Assembly: GCF_009833125.1 (NCBI RefSeq)
Contig: NZ_QRCC01000008.1
Location: 214,454-278,453 of the forward strand
DNA: 64,000 bases
Source: Nitrosomonas sp. HPC101
GTDB lineage: Bacteria; Pseudomonadota; Gammaproteobacteria; Burkholderiales; Nitrosomonadaceae
Reading direction: 5' to 3'
Made by a program: the position numbers and the translations under genes. The notes beneath the pieces are model-generated. The model did not search any database. It was not told the origin of the DNA and saw only the letters and a list, made by a program, of their open reading frames with translations. Positions 7,757 to 16,472 of this stretch are shown here, piece by piece (the first letter of the stretch is position 1; each line of letters begins with the position of its first letter).

Positions 7757-9469
7757 ATGTCTAATTTTATTCGCACGATCGTAGTGATTGCATATCTGGT
7801 ATGTGCCTCTGGCAGTACTTATGCATCCTTAAAATTACCGGAAACAATCAGAGTTGACCCTGCTGCGCTCACATCCGAGCCGGCCTGCGATCCCAAAATT
7901 CCACCTGCCTGGCGCGATGCACAGGTTATCGATGGCGTGGAAATCGAAGCAGATCCGAGCTGTAGCCCGGATAATCCCGCCTGGATTGCTGTCGCTGTTA
8001 AAGGAACCAACAATGTTTCCATGGATACACTCATGCAGACACATTTTTCTCCGGACGCCATCATTAAGACGGATGATCTGGATGGAGATGGTGATCCTGA
8101 TCGTATCGTTATCAAGCTGGAGGTTATGGAATTAAACGGGAAATCGCCTGATTTTCCCGGGCAGGTTCCCACCTTTGACATCGCGCCTGGAGTACAACCG
8201 GGTGCCTGGGTATTTGCACCGAAAACCAGTGGCATGTCGACTGAAAACTTTGAAAGTGTACGGGCCAATCCACTGATCAGACTGCCATCGCCGGTCATTC
8301 GGGTTGAACAGGGAGATATCGTACAAATCGTGCTGGAGAACACGCATTACCTCCCGCACAGCATTCATCTGCACGGGGTGGATCACCCGTTCCATCATGA
8401 ACTCAACGGTAACGATGGCGTACCGCAAACCAGCGAAATGGAATTGATGCCAGGTGAACGTCGCATTTATCAATTCCAGGCGCGTGAAACGGGAACCATG
8501 TTCTATCATTGTCATGTGCAAACACATACGCATCTGTCAATGGGCCTGGCCGGGATGATTGTTGTTGAGGAAAACAAACCCAATAACTGGCTGCAAACAT
8601 TGAACATTGGTGCCGGTCGCGTCCGACATCGTTCCGCTGCAATCAAAGAAAATTTCGATCGGGAATATGATTTGCACTACCACTCAATGGATAAGGAACT
8701 GGGTGATATTATCAAGGAATACAATGATCCGCGTCTGACTGCGCGCGACATGAACCGGCGCTACCAAATCAATAACGCGACCGAAGATTATTTCACACTC
8801 AATGGATTATCATTTCCCTATTCGCTCAGGGAATCACTTATCGTGGTTGACCTGGATGAGAAAATAAAATTGCGTTTACTCAACAGTGGCAGTGAATCCA
8901 TTGCGATTCACACGCATGGACACCACGCCACGATTACGCACTACGACGGCGTTGAGCACAATCCCATAGCGCAAATCATGCGGGATGTCTTCGATCTGGC
9001 TCCAGCTCAGCGTCTGGATCTGAAACTGGAAACCATCGATGACGGCAGACACAGTTATGGTGCAGGTGACTGGCTGATCCATGACCATCGTGAAAAAGGG
9101 ATTACCACGAATGGCATGGCTGAAGGCGGCAGCATGAGTTCCATTGTCTACACCTCGTACCTTGGTGAAAACGGCCTGCCGAATACGAGCCATTTCGGTG
9201 TTAATCTCGACAATTTTTACACCAAGGAATACTGGGAAAGAAAAGTGCCTATCTGGCAGAATCTGGATGAAGCCGCTACTTTTGGCGCAGCTGCAGGCAG
9301 AACAATCAATCTTGATGCTGCAACTCGTAACTCCTTGTACTATGCCCTGGGTGGCTTGCTGGCCGGGTTGCTCCTGTATTTGATCTTTATCGTGCGCAAC
9401 CATATCAAACAATGTGCTGTAGCAGTCATTTCACGGATCAGAAGCAAAAAAGAAGGAGGTAAAGAGTAA
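7757..9469 (+). CDS. Membrane-anchored multicopper oxidase
   Basis: The product is 570 residues. After a Sec signal peptide there is an acidic calcium-type loop (DDLDGDGDPD, about residues 112-121). The first cupredoxin domain carries HSIHLHGVDHPFHH and FYHCHVQTHTHLSMGL, a complete HCH plus His/Met set for type 1 and type 2/3 copper. The second domain carries HTHGHHATITH and WLIHDHREKG, where the Cys of the usual HCH is replaced by Asp, so this domain should lack type 1 copper. A C-terminal membrane helix (about 527-547) with a basic tail anchors it. A GAGAGAG ribosome site precedes the ATG. The stop overlaps the next start (TAATG), so it is coupled to the His-rich cupredoxin gene. Location upstream of sNOR suggests a role in nitrogen-oxide or copper chemistry; this is inference. 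Confidence 0.88.
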   Translation: MSNFIRTIVVIAYLVCASGSTYASLKLPETIRVDPAALTSEPACDPKIPPAWRDAQVIDGVEIEADPSCSPDNPAWIAVAVKGTNNVSMDTLMQTHFSPDAIIKTDDLDGDGDPDRIVIKLEVMELNGKSPDFPGQVPTFDIAPGVQPGAWVFAPKTSGMSTENFESVRANPLIRLPSPVIRVEQGDIVQIVLENTHYLPHSIHLHGVDHPFHHELNGNDGVPQTSEMELMPGERRIYQFQARETGTMFYHCHVQTHTHLSMGLAGMIVVEENKPNNWLQTLNIGAGRVRHRSAAIKENFDREYDLHYHSMDKELGDIIKEYNDPRLTARDMNRRYQINNATEDYFTLNGLSFPYSLRESLIVVDLDEKIKLRLLNSGSESIAIHTHGHHATITHYDGVEHNPIAQIMRDVFDLAPAQRLDLKLETIDDGRHSYGAGDWLIHDHREKGITTNGMAEGGSMSSIVYTSYLGENGLPNTSHFGVNLDNFYTKEYWERKVPIWQNLDEAATFGAAAGRTINLDAATRNSLYYALGGLLAGLLLYLIFIVRNHIKQCAVAVISRIRSKKEGGKE

Positions 9470-10536
9470 TGAACGCAAAATTCAAGATCATTTTTCTGCT
9501 GGCTGCTACTTTGCCATTCTGTCTCGATGCTGTGGCACAGCAACAAACCACACTTGATGAACACGACCAGCACGCTCAGCATGATCAACACACCCAACAT
9601 GATCAGCACGAACATAGCGAGCATGATCACCACAGCGGGCACGATATGAGTGCTGGCAACAACGATACGGCAGCACATGAACACAAAGAGCACAGCATTG
9701 ATGCCGCAACGCATCAGGAAACGCAAACTCAGGATCATGTCCATGAAGGTCACAGCATTGATGCCGAATCACACGAACATGCATCCGAACACGCCGGACA
9801 CGCGGGCGGACCAACTGATCATGGCGACATGCATCACCACCATCATGTTGATGACAGCCATATCATGGATCATGAAGGTACGATGATCATGGGGCAGAAT
9901 CTCGACAAACTGCCCAGTGGCTGCAAAAGCGTTTCCGAAGAAGTAGAGATCACAGTTCGTGCAGGCAGAAAATATGCCGAAAGATTTCCTGGAACCGTTT
10001 TTGCCTTCGATCAGCAACAATGGCATGTCAAACCTTGTTCAAAGGTTACATTTCATTTCACCAATGAAGATAATATCCGCCATCAGTTCATGATGCACGG
10101 CCTTCCTAAATACCTATACCAGTACGGCATGTTCCACTTGGAAGTCACAGGCCCGAAAACTGTTTCCGGCACAATTATCGTACCGGGGTCAGATGACACA
10201 CTCCTCGTCCATTGCGACATTGCGCAGCATATGGAGAAAGGAATGAAAGCCCAGCTCGTGATCGGTAAGGGGGGGCAGGACATTCCCAGCATCCCCGGAT
10301 TGACACCTTACAACATCAGCGATGTTTATGAAGCAGAAGATCTGCCTAAAATAAGTGCGTCTGAAAACAAAGAAGATAAAAGCAAGGTTGTCAGGGAAAT
10401 CACCAAATCACTTACCAGCAGTGATACGCAGAATTACCTCATACTTCTGCTCGGAGCACTGGCAGGAGTGTTCAGCATTCCATTGTTCAGAAAAATTATT
10501 CCTGGCAAAAAGACCGTTGACAAAAGCGAGGAGTAA
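9469..10536 (+). CDS. His-rich, membrane-anchored cupredoxin
   Basis: The product is 355 residues. A Sec signal is followed by a remarkable His/Asp/Glu-rich region (about residues 28-135) made of repeats such as HDQHAQHDQHTQHDQHEH and a run of five His, clearly able to bind several metal ions. A cupredoxin domain follows (about 150-270) with ligands in HQFMMHGLP and VHCDIAQHMEKGM (Cys, His, Met of a type 1-like copper site). A C-terminal helix (about 322-340) and basic tail anchor it to the membrane. It is translationally coupled to the multicopper oxidase before it, so the pair may act as an electron donor/acceptor unit or as a copper buffer. A strong terminator follows. Confidence 0.87.
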   Translation: MNAKFKIIFLLAATLPFCLDAVAQQQTTLDEHDQHAQHDQHTQHDQHEHSEHDHHSGHDMSAGNNDTAAHEHKEHSIDAATHQETQTQDHVHEGHSIDAESHEHASEHAGHAGGPTDHGDMHHHHHVDDSHIMDHEGTMIMGQNLDKLPSGCKSVSEEVEITVRAGRKYAERFPGTVFAFDQQQWHVKPCSKVTFHFTNEDNIRHQFMMHGLPKYLYQYGMFHLEVTGPKTVSGTIIVPGSDDTLLVHCDIAQHMEKGMKAQLVIGKGGQDIPSIPGLTPYNISDVYEAEDLPKISASENKEDKSKVVREITKSLTSSDTQNYLILLLGALAGVFSIPLFRKIIPGKKTVDKSEE

Positions 10537-10679
10537 GAAGCCAGGTTCTAGGGATCCTCTGAAAATGTGTTGCCGGCACAAGGCAAAAACAGATGAGAAA
10601 GCGTAATCCGCAAAACGTAAGTGCGTATTTTGAATAATGCAGCACTGGTGATACAAAAATATGATGTAGTTCAATAGAT

Positions 10680-10735
10680 CCGGACACTCCCGTTAAGGCT
10701 ATTTTCTCTTAATGGGAGTGTCCGGTTTTGTTTGT
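10680..10735 (+). terminator. Strong rho-independent terminator
   Basis: CCGGACACTCCCGTTAAG (10680-10697) pairs with CTTAATGGGAGTGTCCGG (10708-10725) over 18 bp with one G-U pair, followed by TTTTGTTTG. It closes the oxidase/cupredoxin operon and separates it from sNOR. Confidence 0.92.
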
Positions 10736-10827
10736 CCAGATACCCTCCTCCATTCATACAATATCCGGGTTGGCCAACTCAATAAACCGCAGGATAAAAA
10801 CAGATCTTGTCCCTCGATAATTAACTG

Positions 10828-10856
10828 TTGACAACAACTTTTATTAAATGTAAATT
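10828..10856 (+). promoter_or_regulatory. Sigma-70 promoter of the sNOR operon
   Basis: A perfect -35 TTGACA (10828-10833), 17-bp spacer and -10 TAAATT (10851-10856; 4 of 6 matches) lie 39 bp before the norS start codon. No NsrR- or FNR-type dyad could be recognised nearby. Confidence 0.7.
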
Positions 10857-10894
10857 CCGCCGCTTGTCTAAAAAACAAGGAAGGGGAAGTACAA

Positions 10895-11419
10895 ATGATT
10901 TCAACAGTTTATGCCATCACACTTGTGGGTATTGGCTTGGTCATCGCGGTCTTTTATTTTGTGATTACCAATTCCAAGGAAGCCGATCCGGATTACCCAT
11001 CAATCACAAAAAAATGGTACGGCGTACGCAGAAAATGGTTTCTTTTCCTGCTTGTATTAGGAATTGTCGTCTCTGTGCTTTCGACAAATCCATTTCCAGT
11101 ACCTGATCAGAAAAAAGAATACTCGGGTGGTGACTATCAAAATGTCGTTGTGGATAGCCATCAGTGGTATTGGATAATGACACCTTCGACCGTAAAGGCA
11201 GGTCAACCGGTTGAGTTTCAAGTGTCTTCTGCTGATGTCAACCATGGTTTTGGTATCTATGATGAAAAACTGACACTGGTTGCCCAGACTCAGGCAATGC
11301 CGGGCTACACCAATAAGCTTATTCATACATTTGATAAACCTGGGAAATACAAAATCCTTTGTCTGGAATATTGTGGCCTGGCTCATCACGTCATGATTAG
11401 CGAACTGACAGTTGAATAA
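10895..11419 (+). CDS. norS: sNOR subunit II (CuA domain), NorS/CoxB2
   Basis: The product is 174 residues. Two N-terminal helices (about residues 5-25 and 48-66) are followed by a periplasmic cupredoxin domain with the CuA ligand set: His in VNHGFGIYDE and the C-x3-C-x3-H-x3-M arrangement in CLEYCGLAHHVM. CuA accepts electrons from cytochrome c and passes them to the catalytic subunit. An AAGGAAGGGG ribosome site precedes the ATG. It is much shorter than aa3 oxidase subunit II, as expected for the sNOR class found in ammonia oxidisers. It is first in the order norS-norY-senC-orf1, which fits the sNOR operon of Nitrosomonas. Confidence 0.9.
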   Translation: MISTVYAITLVGIGLVIAVFYFVITNSKEADPDYPSITKKWYGVRRKWFLFLLVLGIVVSVLSTNPFPVPDQKKEYSGGDYQNVVVDSHQWYWIMTPSTVKAGQPVEFQVSSADVNHGFGIYDEKLTLVAQTQAMPGYTNKLIHTFDKPGKYKILCLEYCGLAHHVMISELTVE

Positions 11420-11462
11420 TTAGTGCAACATTAATACAGCCAAAAACGCATTGGAGGACACA

Positions 11463-12941
11463 ATGAGTGCTACAGAAGCAAATGGAAAGATTGAGTATTC
11501 CGATACAGAAAATCGGAATGCACTGATCGCCGTCAAATCCCATTTAATTGCGGGATTTTTGGTATTTTTATTGATGATGATTGCGGGTTTTACCATGCGT
11601 GCTGTGCAGGGTACCTGGCTGGAAATTGGTGCTGATCTGTTCTATCAGATCATGACAGTACATGGTGTAGGTGTCGTGGGTGCAGCAATGATCACATCAA
11701 CCGGAGTACAATGGTACTTCCTGCGCCAGTATGTTCGTCTGAGCAACGGTATTTTCTGGACAAACTTCTTGATTTTCTTGACAGGTGTCGTTCTGATACT
11801 TGGCTCCATTTTCGTTGGTAAATATGGTGGTGCATGGACGTTCCTCTTCCCGTTACCCGCCATTTCAATGGGAGCCTGGTCGAGTGGTGCAGCAGCACTG
11901 TTCCAAACTGGCGTGCTTATCATCGGAGTCGGTTTTCTTATCCTCTACCTGGATTTTGGTCGCGCCATTCTGGCACGCTACGGCAGCCTGGCTCGTGCAT
12001 TGGGACTTACCCAGCTTTTCGGTAAAGAGCCGGTAGATTACAAACATCCGGCAGCAGTAGTTGCCAGCACAATGGTGCTGATCGTTAACTTTATGGGTAT
12101 TGCCGCAGGGGCTGTTGTTCTGGTTATGGGATTGATCAATTTGTTCTATCCTGAATTCAAACCAGATGCACTGTTGATGAAAAATCTGACCTATTTCTTC
12201 GGTCATGTTGTCATCAATGCCACTATTTATGCATCGGTCATCGCTGTTTATGAACTCCTGCCACGCTACACCGGCCGTCCATGGAAAACCAACAAACCAT
12301 TTTATGCAGCATGGTTTGCAATTGTATTCATGGTAATGGGTGTTTATCCACATCACCTCATGATGGACTTCGCTATGCCGAACTGGGCACTCATAGTCGG
12401 ACAAGTGCTTTCTTTTGGTAGTGGTATTCCAGTGATGGTGGTTACCGGCTACGGTGCTCTGATGATCGTATACCGCTCAGGTATCAAATGGACCACATCG
12501 GCCAAGCTGCTGTTCTTATCCATGTTTGGCTGGTGGGCTGGTGTAATCCCTGCGATTCTGGATGCAATGGTTACAGTTAACCGTACGTTCCACAATACCA
12601 TGTGGGTACCTGGCCATTTCCACTTCTACCTGTTGCTGGGATTACTGCCGATGCTCATCGGCTTCGCCTACTTTTTGGCAGGTGAAGGTGACAACAAAGA
12701 GAAAACCAAGGCAACTGACAGCCTTGGATTCTATGCATACCTGATCGGTGCATTCATGACATCCATGGTCTTCCTTGCCAGCGGTGCAAGCAGTGTTCCC
12801 CGTCGCTGGGCAACACACTTCCCTGAATGGGTAGGTTTTGCACAAGTAGGTACAATTGCTGCATCACTGGTAGTCATAGGAATGTTGTTGTTTCTTATCC
12901 GCGCACTGGTTAGTCTGCCAGGCGCCAGTAATCCTCGCTAA
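11463..12941 (+). CDS. norY: sNOR catalytic subunit, NorY/CoxA2 (heme-copper NO reductase)
   Basis: The start is ATG 11463, 4 bp after a GGAGGA site, giving 492 residues with about 12 membrane helices. Heme-copper ligands are visible: TVHGVGVVGAAM (low-spin heme His, helix II), FFGHVVINATIY (helix VI), VYPHHLMMD (CuB His pair) and GHFHFYLLLG (heme His, helix X). In true oxygen reductases the helix VI motif is HPEVY, whose Tyr is crosslinked to a CuB His. Here HVVIN replaces it, so that Tyr is absent, which supports NO reduction (2 NO to N2O) instead of proton-pumping oxygen reduction. The proton-channel residues of A-type oxidases are not evident. Membrane complex with NorS. Confidence 0.9.
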   Translation: MSATEANGKIEYSDTENRNALIAVKSHLIAGFLVFLLMMIAGFTMRAVQGTWLEIGADLFYQIMTVHGVGVVGAAMITSTGVQWYFLRQYVRLSNGIFWTNFLIFLTGVVLILGSIFVGKYGGAWTFLFPLPAISMGAWSSGAAALFQTGVLIIGVGFLILYLDFGRAILARYGSLARALGLTQLFGKEPVDYKHPAAVVASTMVLIVNFMGIAAGAVVLVMGLINLFYPEFKPDALLMKNLTYFFGHVVINATIYASVIAVYELLPRYTGRPWKTNKPFYAAWFAIVFMVMGVYPHHLMMDFAMPNWALIVGQVLSFGSGIPVMVVTGYGALMIVYRSGIKWTTSAKLLFLSMFGWWAGVIPAILDAMVTVNRTFHNTMWVPGHFHFYLLLGLLPMLIGFAYFLAGEGDNKEKTKATDSLGFYAYLIGAFMTSMVFLASGASSVPRRWATHFPEWVGFAQVGTIAASLVVIGMLLFLIRALVSLPGASNPR

Positions 12942-13034
12942 ATCTGAATTACCGGCAATTCCCACACACTACCAAGAGTTGCCGGTAACTTTAAAGGGCG
13001 ATTAGTACAACCTCACTACACAGGAGGAAAAAGA

Positions 13035-13664
13035 ATGAGGACTTTCCTGGCAACGTTCTTCGTAGCAATTTCAGGAGTACTCATTCTTTGGCTAAGTACC
13101 GATGGGGGGCGCGCTTTTACAGCTGAAGAGGCGCGCCGCCTTGAAATTCGTGAAAATCCCCGCCCTGTACCTGACTGGCAACTGCAGAATCAGGATGCAG
13201 AAACCTTCACTTTTCAAGACTGGCATGGATACTTCATCGTTGTAGATTTCATCTACACAAGCTGCCCCGATGTATGTCTGATACTGAGCGGCAACCTCAA
13301 AAATCTGCAAAAGGACTTCGCTGCTGAGGAAAACTCGGACAAGTTGCGTTTTCTCAGTATCACCTTCGATCCAGAAAAAGATACACCCCAAAGACTGAAA
13401 GAACATTTAAGTCATTTTTCTGCTGATTTCAAAAACTGGGTAGCCGCCCGGCCAACCAGCTCATCCCAAAAAAAAGCTATCCTTGATTTCTTTAAGGTGA
13501 TTGTCATCCCGGATGAATACGGTGGTTATACACACTCTGCCGGTTATCACATCATCAGTCCGGATGGAAAACTGGTCGCCATTTTTGGAATGGAGCAGAT
13601 GGATGAATTACGCGCCTACCTGAATCAGGCATTGGAGGGTCAGGATAATGCGTCTGAAAATTAA
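13035..13664 (+). CDS. senC: SCO1/SenC-family copper chaperone
   Basis: The product is 209 residues with one N-terminal membrane anchor and a thioredoxin-like fold. Copper ligands are present: the CxxxC motif in YTSCPDVCLIL and the distal His in YTHSAGYH. SCO proteins load copper into CuA centres, here presumably NorS. An AGGAGG site lies just before the start. The 3' end overlaps the next gene by 17 bp. The DPEKDTPQRLKEHL segment is typical of the family. Confidence 0.92.
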   Translation: MRTFLATFFVAISGVLILWLSTDGGRAFTAEEARRLEIRENPRPVPDWQLQNQDAETFTFQDWHGYFIVVDFIYTSCPDVCLILSGNLKNLQKDFAAEENSDKLRFLSITFDPEKDTPQRLKEHLSHFSADFKNWVAARPTSSSQKKAILDFFKVIVIPDEYGGYTHSAGYHIISPDGKLVAIFGMEQMDELRAYLNQALEGQDNASEN

Positions 13665-14217
13665 ACCCGAAAAGCTGCTTCTGGCAGCATTAATCATACT
13701 CGCTCTCCCTCCGATACAACACTTCCTGGAACAAAGCATGGTAACGCACATGCTCGTTCAGCTTCCGGCGTTGACAGTCATTGGATGGATGCTTGGCAGA
13801 GCCCTGCCTGAAAACTGGAGCAACAAAATAGCTCCGTGGAACCGATGGGGAATAACAGGCATGACTTTCGTCGTTATTATCATGGCCTACTGGATGTTGC
13901 CGCGTGCGTTGGATGCTGCCGTATCTGAATGGCACATAGAGCTGGCAAAGTTCATCTCTGTCCCGGCGATGGGTATTGCACTGGGAATCAGCTGGCCTCA
14001 GCTCAACCCGATTGCACAAGGCGTCCTGAAGCTGGAATTCTGGGCTACTTTCATGCGCCTGGGATGGCTTTATCTTGATCTGCCCGATCGTCTCTGCGCC
14101 AATTACCTGTTGAGTGATCAGCGTATCATGGGGCAGTTACTGCTGTTGATTGGAAGCGCCTGGGCAATTGCCTGGATGCTCCGGGTAATGTTTGGAATCA
14201 GAATTATCAATACCTGA
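13648..14217 (+). CDS. sNOR operon membrane protein Orf1
   Basis: The product is 189 residues with about five hydrophobic segments and no cofactor motif. Its position as last gene after senC, overlapping it by 17 bp, matches the fourth gene of the sNOR operon in Nitrosomonas. It resembles the CtaG/COX11-neighbour type of small polytopic proteins only in general character. It may help assembly or form a third subunit; this is inferred from its fixed place in the operon. A long hairpin follows immediately. Confidence 0.8.
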   Translation: MRLKIKPEKLLLAALIILALPPIQHFLEQSMVTHMLVQLPALTVIGWMLGRALPENWSNKIAPWNRWGITGMTFVVIIMAYWMLPRALDAAVSEWHIELAKFISVPAMGIALGISWPQLNPIAQGVLKLEFWATFMRLGWLYLDLPDRLCANYLLSDQRIMGQLLLLIGSAWAIAWMLRVMFGIRIINT

Positions 14218-14219
14218 AA

Positions 14220-14254
14220 CTTGCGATAATCTGCCATCGGCAGATTATCGCAAG
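14220..14254. terminator. Long hairpin between converging operons
   Basis: CTTGCGATAATCTGCC (14220-14235) pairs perfectly with GGCAGATTATCGCAAG (14239-14254) across a 3-base loop. It lies between the end of the sNOR operon and the end of the oppositely oriented nirC gene. The stem is strong, but the flanking U-tracts are weak, so it may serve both directions by structure alone. Confidence 0.75.
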
Positions 14255-14269
14255 CTTGTCTTATGTCCT

Positions 14270-15187
14270 TTATGCCCTGTGTGTGCGATACCACAAGGTC
14301 GAATTGAATATCACTGCTCCCAGCATGTTGCCTATCGTGACGGGAATCTGATTCCACAACCACCACTGAGAAATCGTCACATCTGCACCCGACAAAATTC
14401 CAATCGGGAAAACAAACATATTCACCACTGCATGCTCAAAACCCAGCGAAAAGAAGGTTGCAAGTGGCAGCCACATCAGCATAACCTTGCCCGGCACACT
14501 GCGCGATCCCTTGGCAAAGACCGGGGCAAGACTCACCAGCCAGTTACACAATATGCCCATGCCAATAGCAGCAACCCATCCATTTATGCCATATTCCGAA
14601 TAAGAAGCCTTTTTTTCCGCAAGATGCGCCAGTGTAGTGAGAACTCCCGGAGGCTCGACTGCCCCTCCTTTGGTTAGAGAAAACCAGAGCAGGTAGGCAA
14701 AGAAAACACCACCGATCAGATTGGCTACAAACGTCCAGGACCAGTTGCGTACCACACTACTTAATCCAAATCTACCGGCGTAGAGTCCCATAGGCATCAC
14801 GGAAAAACTACCTGTCGCCATTTCCAGGCCCAATATGGACAACATTACGTAGCCTACCGGGAAAAGCAGGCCGGCTGCTGCCGTTGGCCAGCCTTGTGAA
14901 ACCAGCAATGCACACAATGCCGTAGCATACGCTAGAAAAGGTGTGCATAAAAAACCTCTAATCAAAATCTGCCCTACTTTGAATTTCTTCTTTTTTGTAG
15001 CGTCTTCGACAAGATCACTTCCCATTTGCGCAGGAGTGACACTATCAATCACAGCAATGGGTTCACTACCAGAAAGTGCCGGAATTGCACCAACTGACGC
15101 ACCACCAGCAGACATGGTTTCTGCAGTAATACTGGATTGGATAACCTTTTCGTTTGGAACGATGGAGGGTTGTTCAAATTCTTTCAT
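14270..15187 (-). CDS. nirC: Formate/nitrite transporter family channel (NirC-like)
   Basis: The product is 305 residues. A hydrophilic N-terminal extension of about 75 residues (Ser/Ala-rich, ending in KKKKFKVGQ) precedes an FNT channel core with six hydrophobic helices. FNT-type segments are visible, such as LIRGFLCTPFLAYATALC, EMATGSFSVMPMGLYAGR and NWLVSLAPVFAKGS. FNT pentamers conduct small anions (nitrite, formate) or their acids. Neighbourhood next to sNOR in a nitrifier-like genome favours nitrite as substrate. The N-terminal extension is longer than in E. coli NirC (about 268 residues in total) and is of unknown use. Confidence 0.85.
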   Translation of the reverse strand: MKEFEQPSIVPNEKVIQSSITAETMSAGGASVGAIPALSGSEPIAVIDSVTPAQMGSDLVEDATKKKKFKVGQILIRGFLCTPFLAYATALCALLVSQGWPTAAAGLLFPVGYVMLSILGLEMATGSFSVMPMGLYAGRFGLSSVVRNWSWTFVANLIGGVFFAYLLWFSLTKGGAVEPPGVLTTLAHLAEKKASYSEYGINGWVAAIGMGILCNWLVSLAPVFAKGSRSVPGKVMLMWLPLATFFSLGFEHAVVNMFVFPIGILSGADVTISQWWLWNQIPVTIGNMLGAVIFNSTLWYRTHRA

Positions 15188-15350
15188 ATTTATAAGCTGG
15201 ATTAATTGAAGAAATTACATCGACCAAGCTGCATACTTCATGCACAGCGGCCGAGGATTCTGACATAACTCAGGACACCCAGCAATAAAATAGTTCTGCT
15301 TATTTAGCAGGTTATGATCATTTGTCAACGATATTCACCAGAGTATCGAT

Positions 15351-16358
15351 TCACGCATACCCTGTCGGATTATTCTTCTGCCAGCGCCAGTGATCCCGGC
15401 ACATCGCAGTAAGATCGCGTTGTGCTTTCCACCCCAGCAGTTTCTCAGCGAGTGCAGGATTCGCGTAACAGGCCGCTACATCACCAGGCCGTCTGGGGGC
15501 AAGCTTATAAGCTACACGCTGGCTGCTGGCTTCTTCAAAAGCCCTGACCACGTCCAGAACGCTGTAACCAATTCCTGTACCCAGATTGATTGCAGTACAT
15601 TGCGGCACAGTCAGGTAATCCAGTGCACTAAGATGCCCCAGCGCAAGATCCACAACATGAATGTAGTCCCGCACGCCGGTTCCATCATGTGTTGGATAAT
15701 CGCTACCCCATACATTCAGATATTCACGCCGCCCCACTGCAGTTTGCGCTACAAAAGGCATCAGGTTATTGGGAATCCCCTGTGGATCTTCACCAATCAG
15801 ACCGCTATCATGCGCTCCGACGGGATTGAAATAACGCAGAATAGCGATGCGCAATCGCGGATCGGCCTGATATACATCGCGCAACATTTCCTCGATGATA
15901 AGTTTGCTGCGGCCATAAGGATTGGTAGCAGATAACGGGTGATCTTCCGTCAAAGGCAGATGCTGCGGTTCACCGTAAACGGTTGCCGAGGAACTGAAGA
16001 CCAATGTATGTACATCACAATTTTGCATTGCTGCCAGCAACCGGTGAGTACCAATGACGTTGTTGTCGTAGTATTCGAGCGGTTTTTCGACCGATTCTCC
16101 GACTGCCTTGAGCCCGGCAAAATGGATCACAGCCTCGCACTCGTGGCTTTTCAAGGCCTCTTCAATCGCTGCCTGATCCCGTACATCACCCCTAACCACA
16201 GTGAGTTTCTTGCCGGTAATCTGCTCAATACGGCGTAACGCTTCCAGATGGCTATTGCAAAAATTATCGAATACAACAACCTCATGTCCGGCTGCCAGCA
16301 GTTCGACACAAGTGTGCGAACCAATGTAGCCGGCTCCACCCGTAACAAAAATTTTCAT
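15351..16358 (-). CDS. galE: UDP-glucose 4-epimerase
   Basis: The product is 335 residues, the normal length. The NAD-binding Rossmann motif GGAGYIGSHTC is at the N-terminus, with the catalytic Ser/Tyr/Lys set in FSSSATVYG and YGRSKLIIE. It interconverts UDP-glucose and UDP-galactose in the cytoplasm and supplies galactose for surface polysaccharide. It lies 114 bp downstream of rfbA on the same strand, consistent with a nucleotide-sugar pair. Confidence 0.96.
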   Translation of the reverse strand: MKIFVTGGAGYIGSHTCVELLAAGHEVVVFDNFCNSHLEALRRIEQITGKKLTVVRGDVRDQAAIEEALKSHECEAVIHFAGLKAVGESVEKPLEYYDNNVIGTHRLLAAMQNCDVHTLVFSSSATVYGEPQHLPLTEDHPLSATNPYGRSKLIIEEMLRDVYQADPRLRIAILRYFNPVGAHDSGLIGEDPQGIPNNLMPFVAQTAVGRREYLNVWGSDYPTHDGTGVRDYIHVVDLALGHLSALDYLTVPQCTAINLGTGIGYSVLDVVRAFEEASSQRVAYKLAPRRPGDVAACYANPALAEKLLGWKAQRDLTAMCRDHWRWQKNNPTGYA

Positions 16359-16472
16359 ATCGGCACCTTATTCAATTTCCATATCGAGAGGTTAGGGAAT
16401 CTCTACAAAACTATCTGCGTTGCCACTGCATATACAAAACATACCTGCACCAATTAATATTTCCCAATTTCA

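Noticed and set aside
10547..10610. Copy of the dispersed AACCTCTGA repeat after the cupredoxin gene
   Set aside because: Only about 14 bases of the core (GGATCCTCTGAAAA type) match, so I mention it under the repeat family but do not list it as a separate feature.
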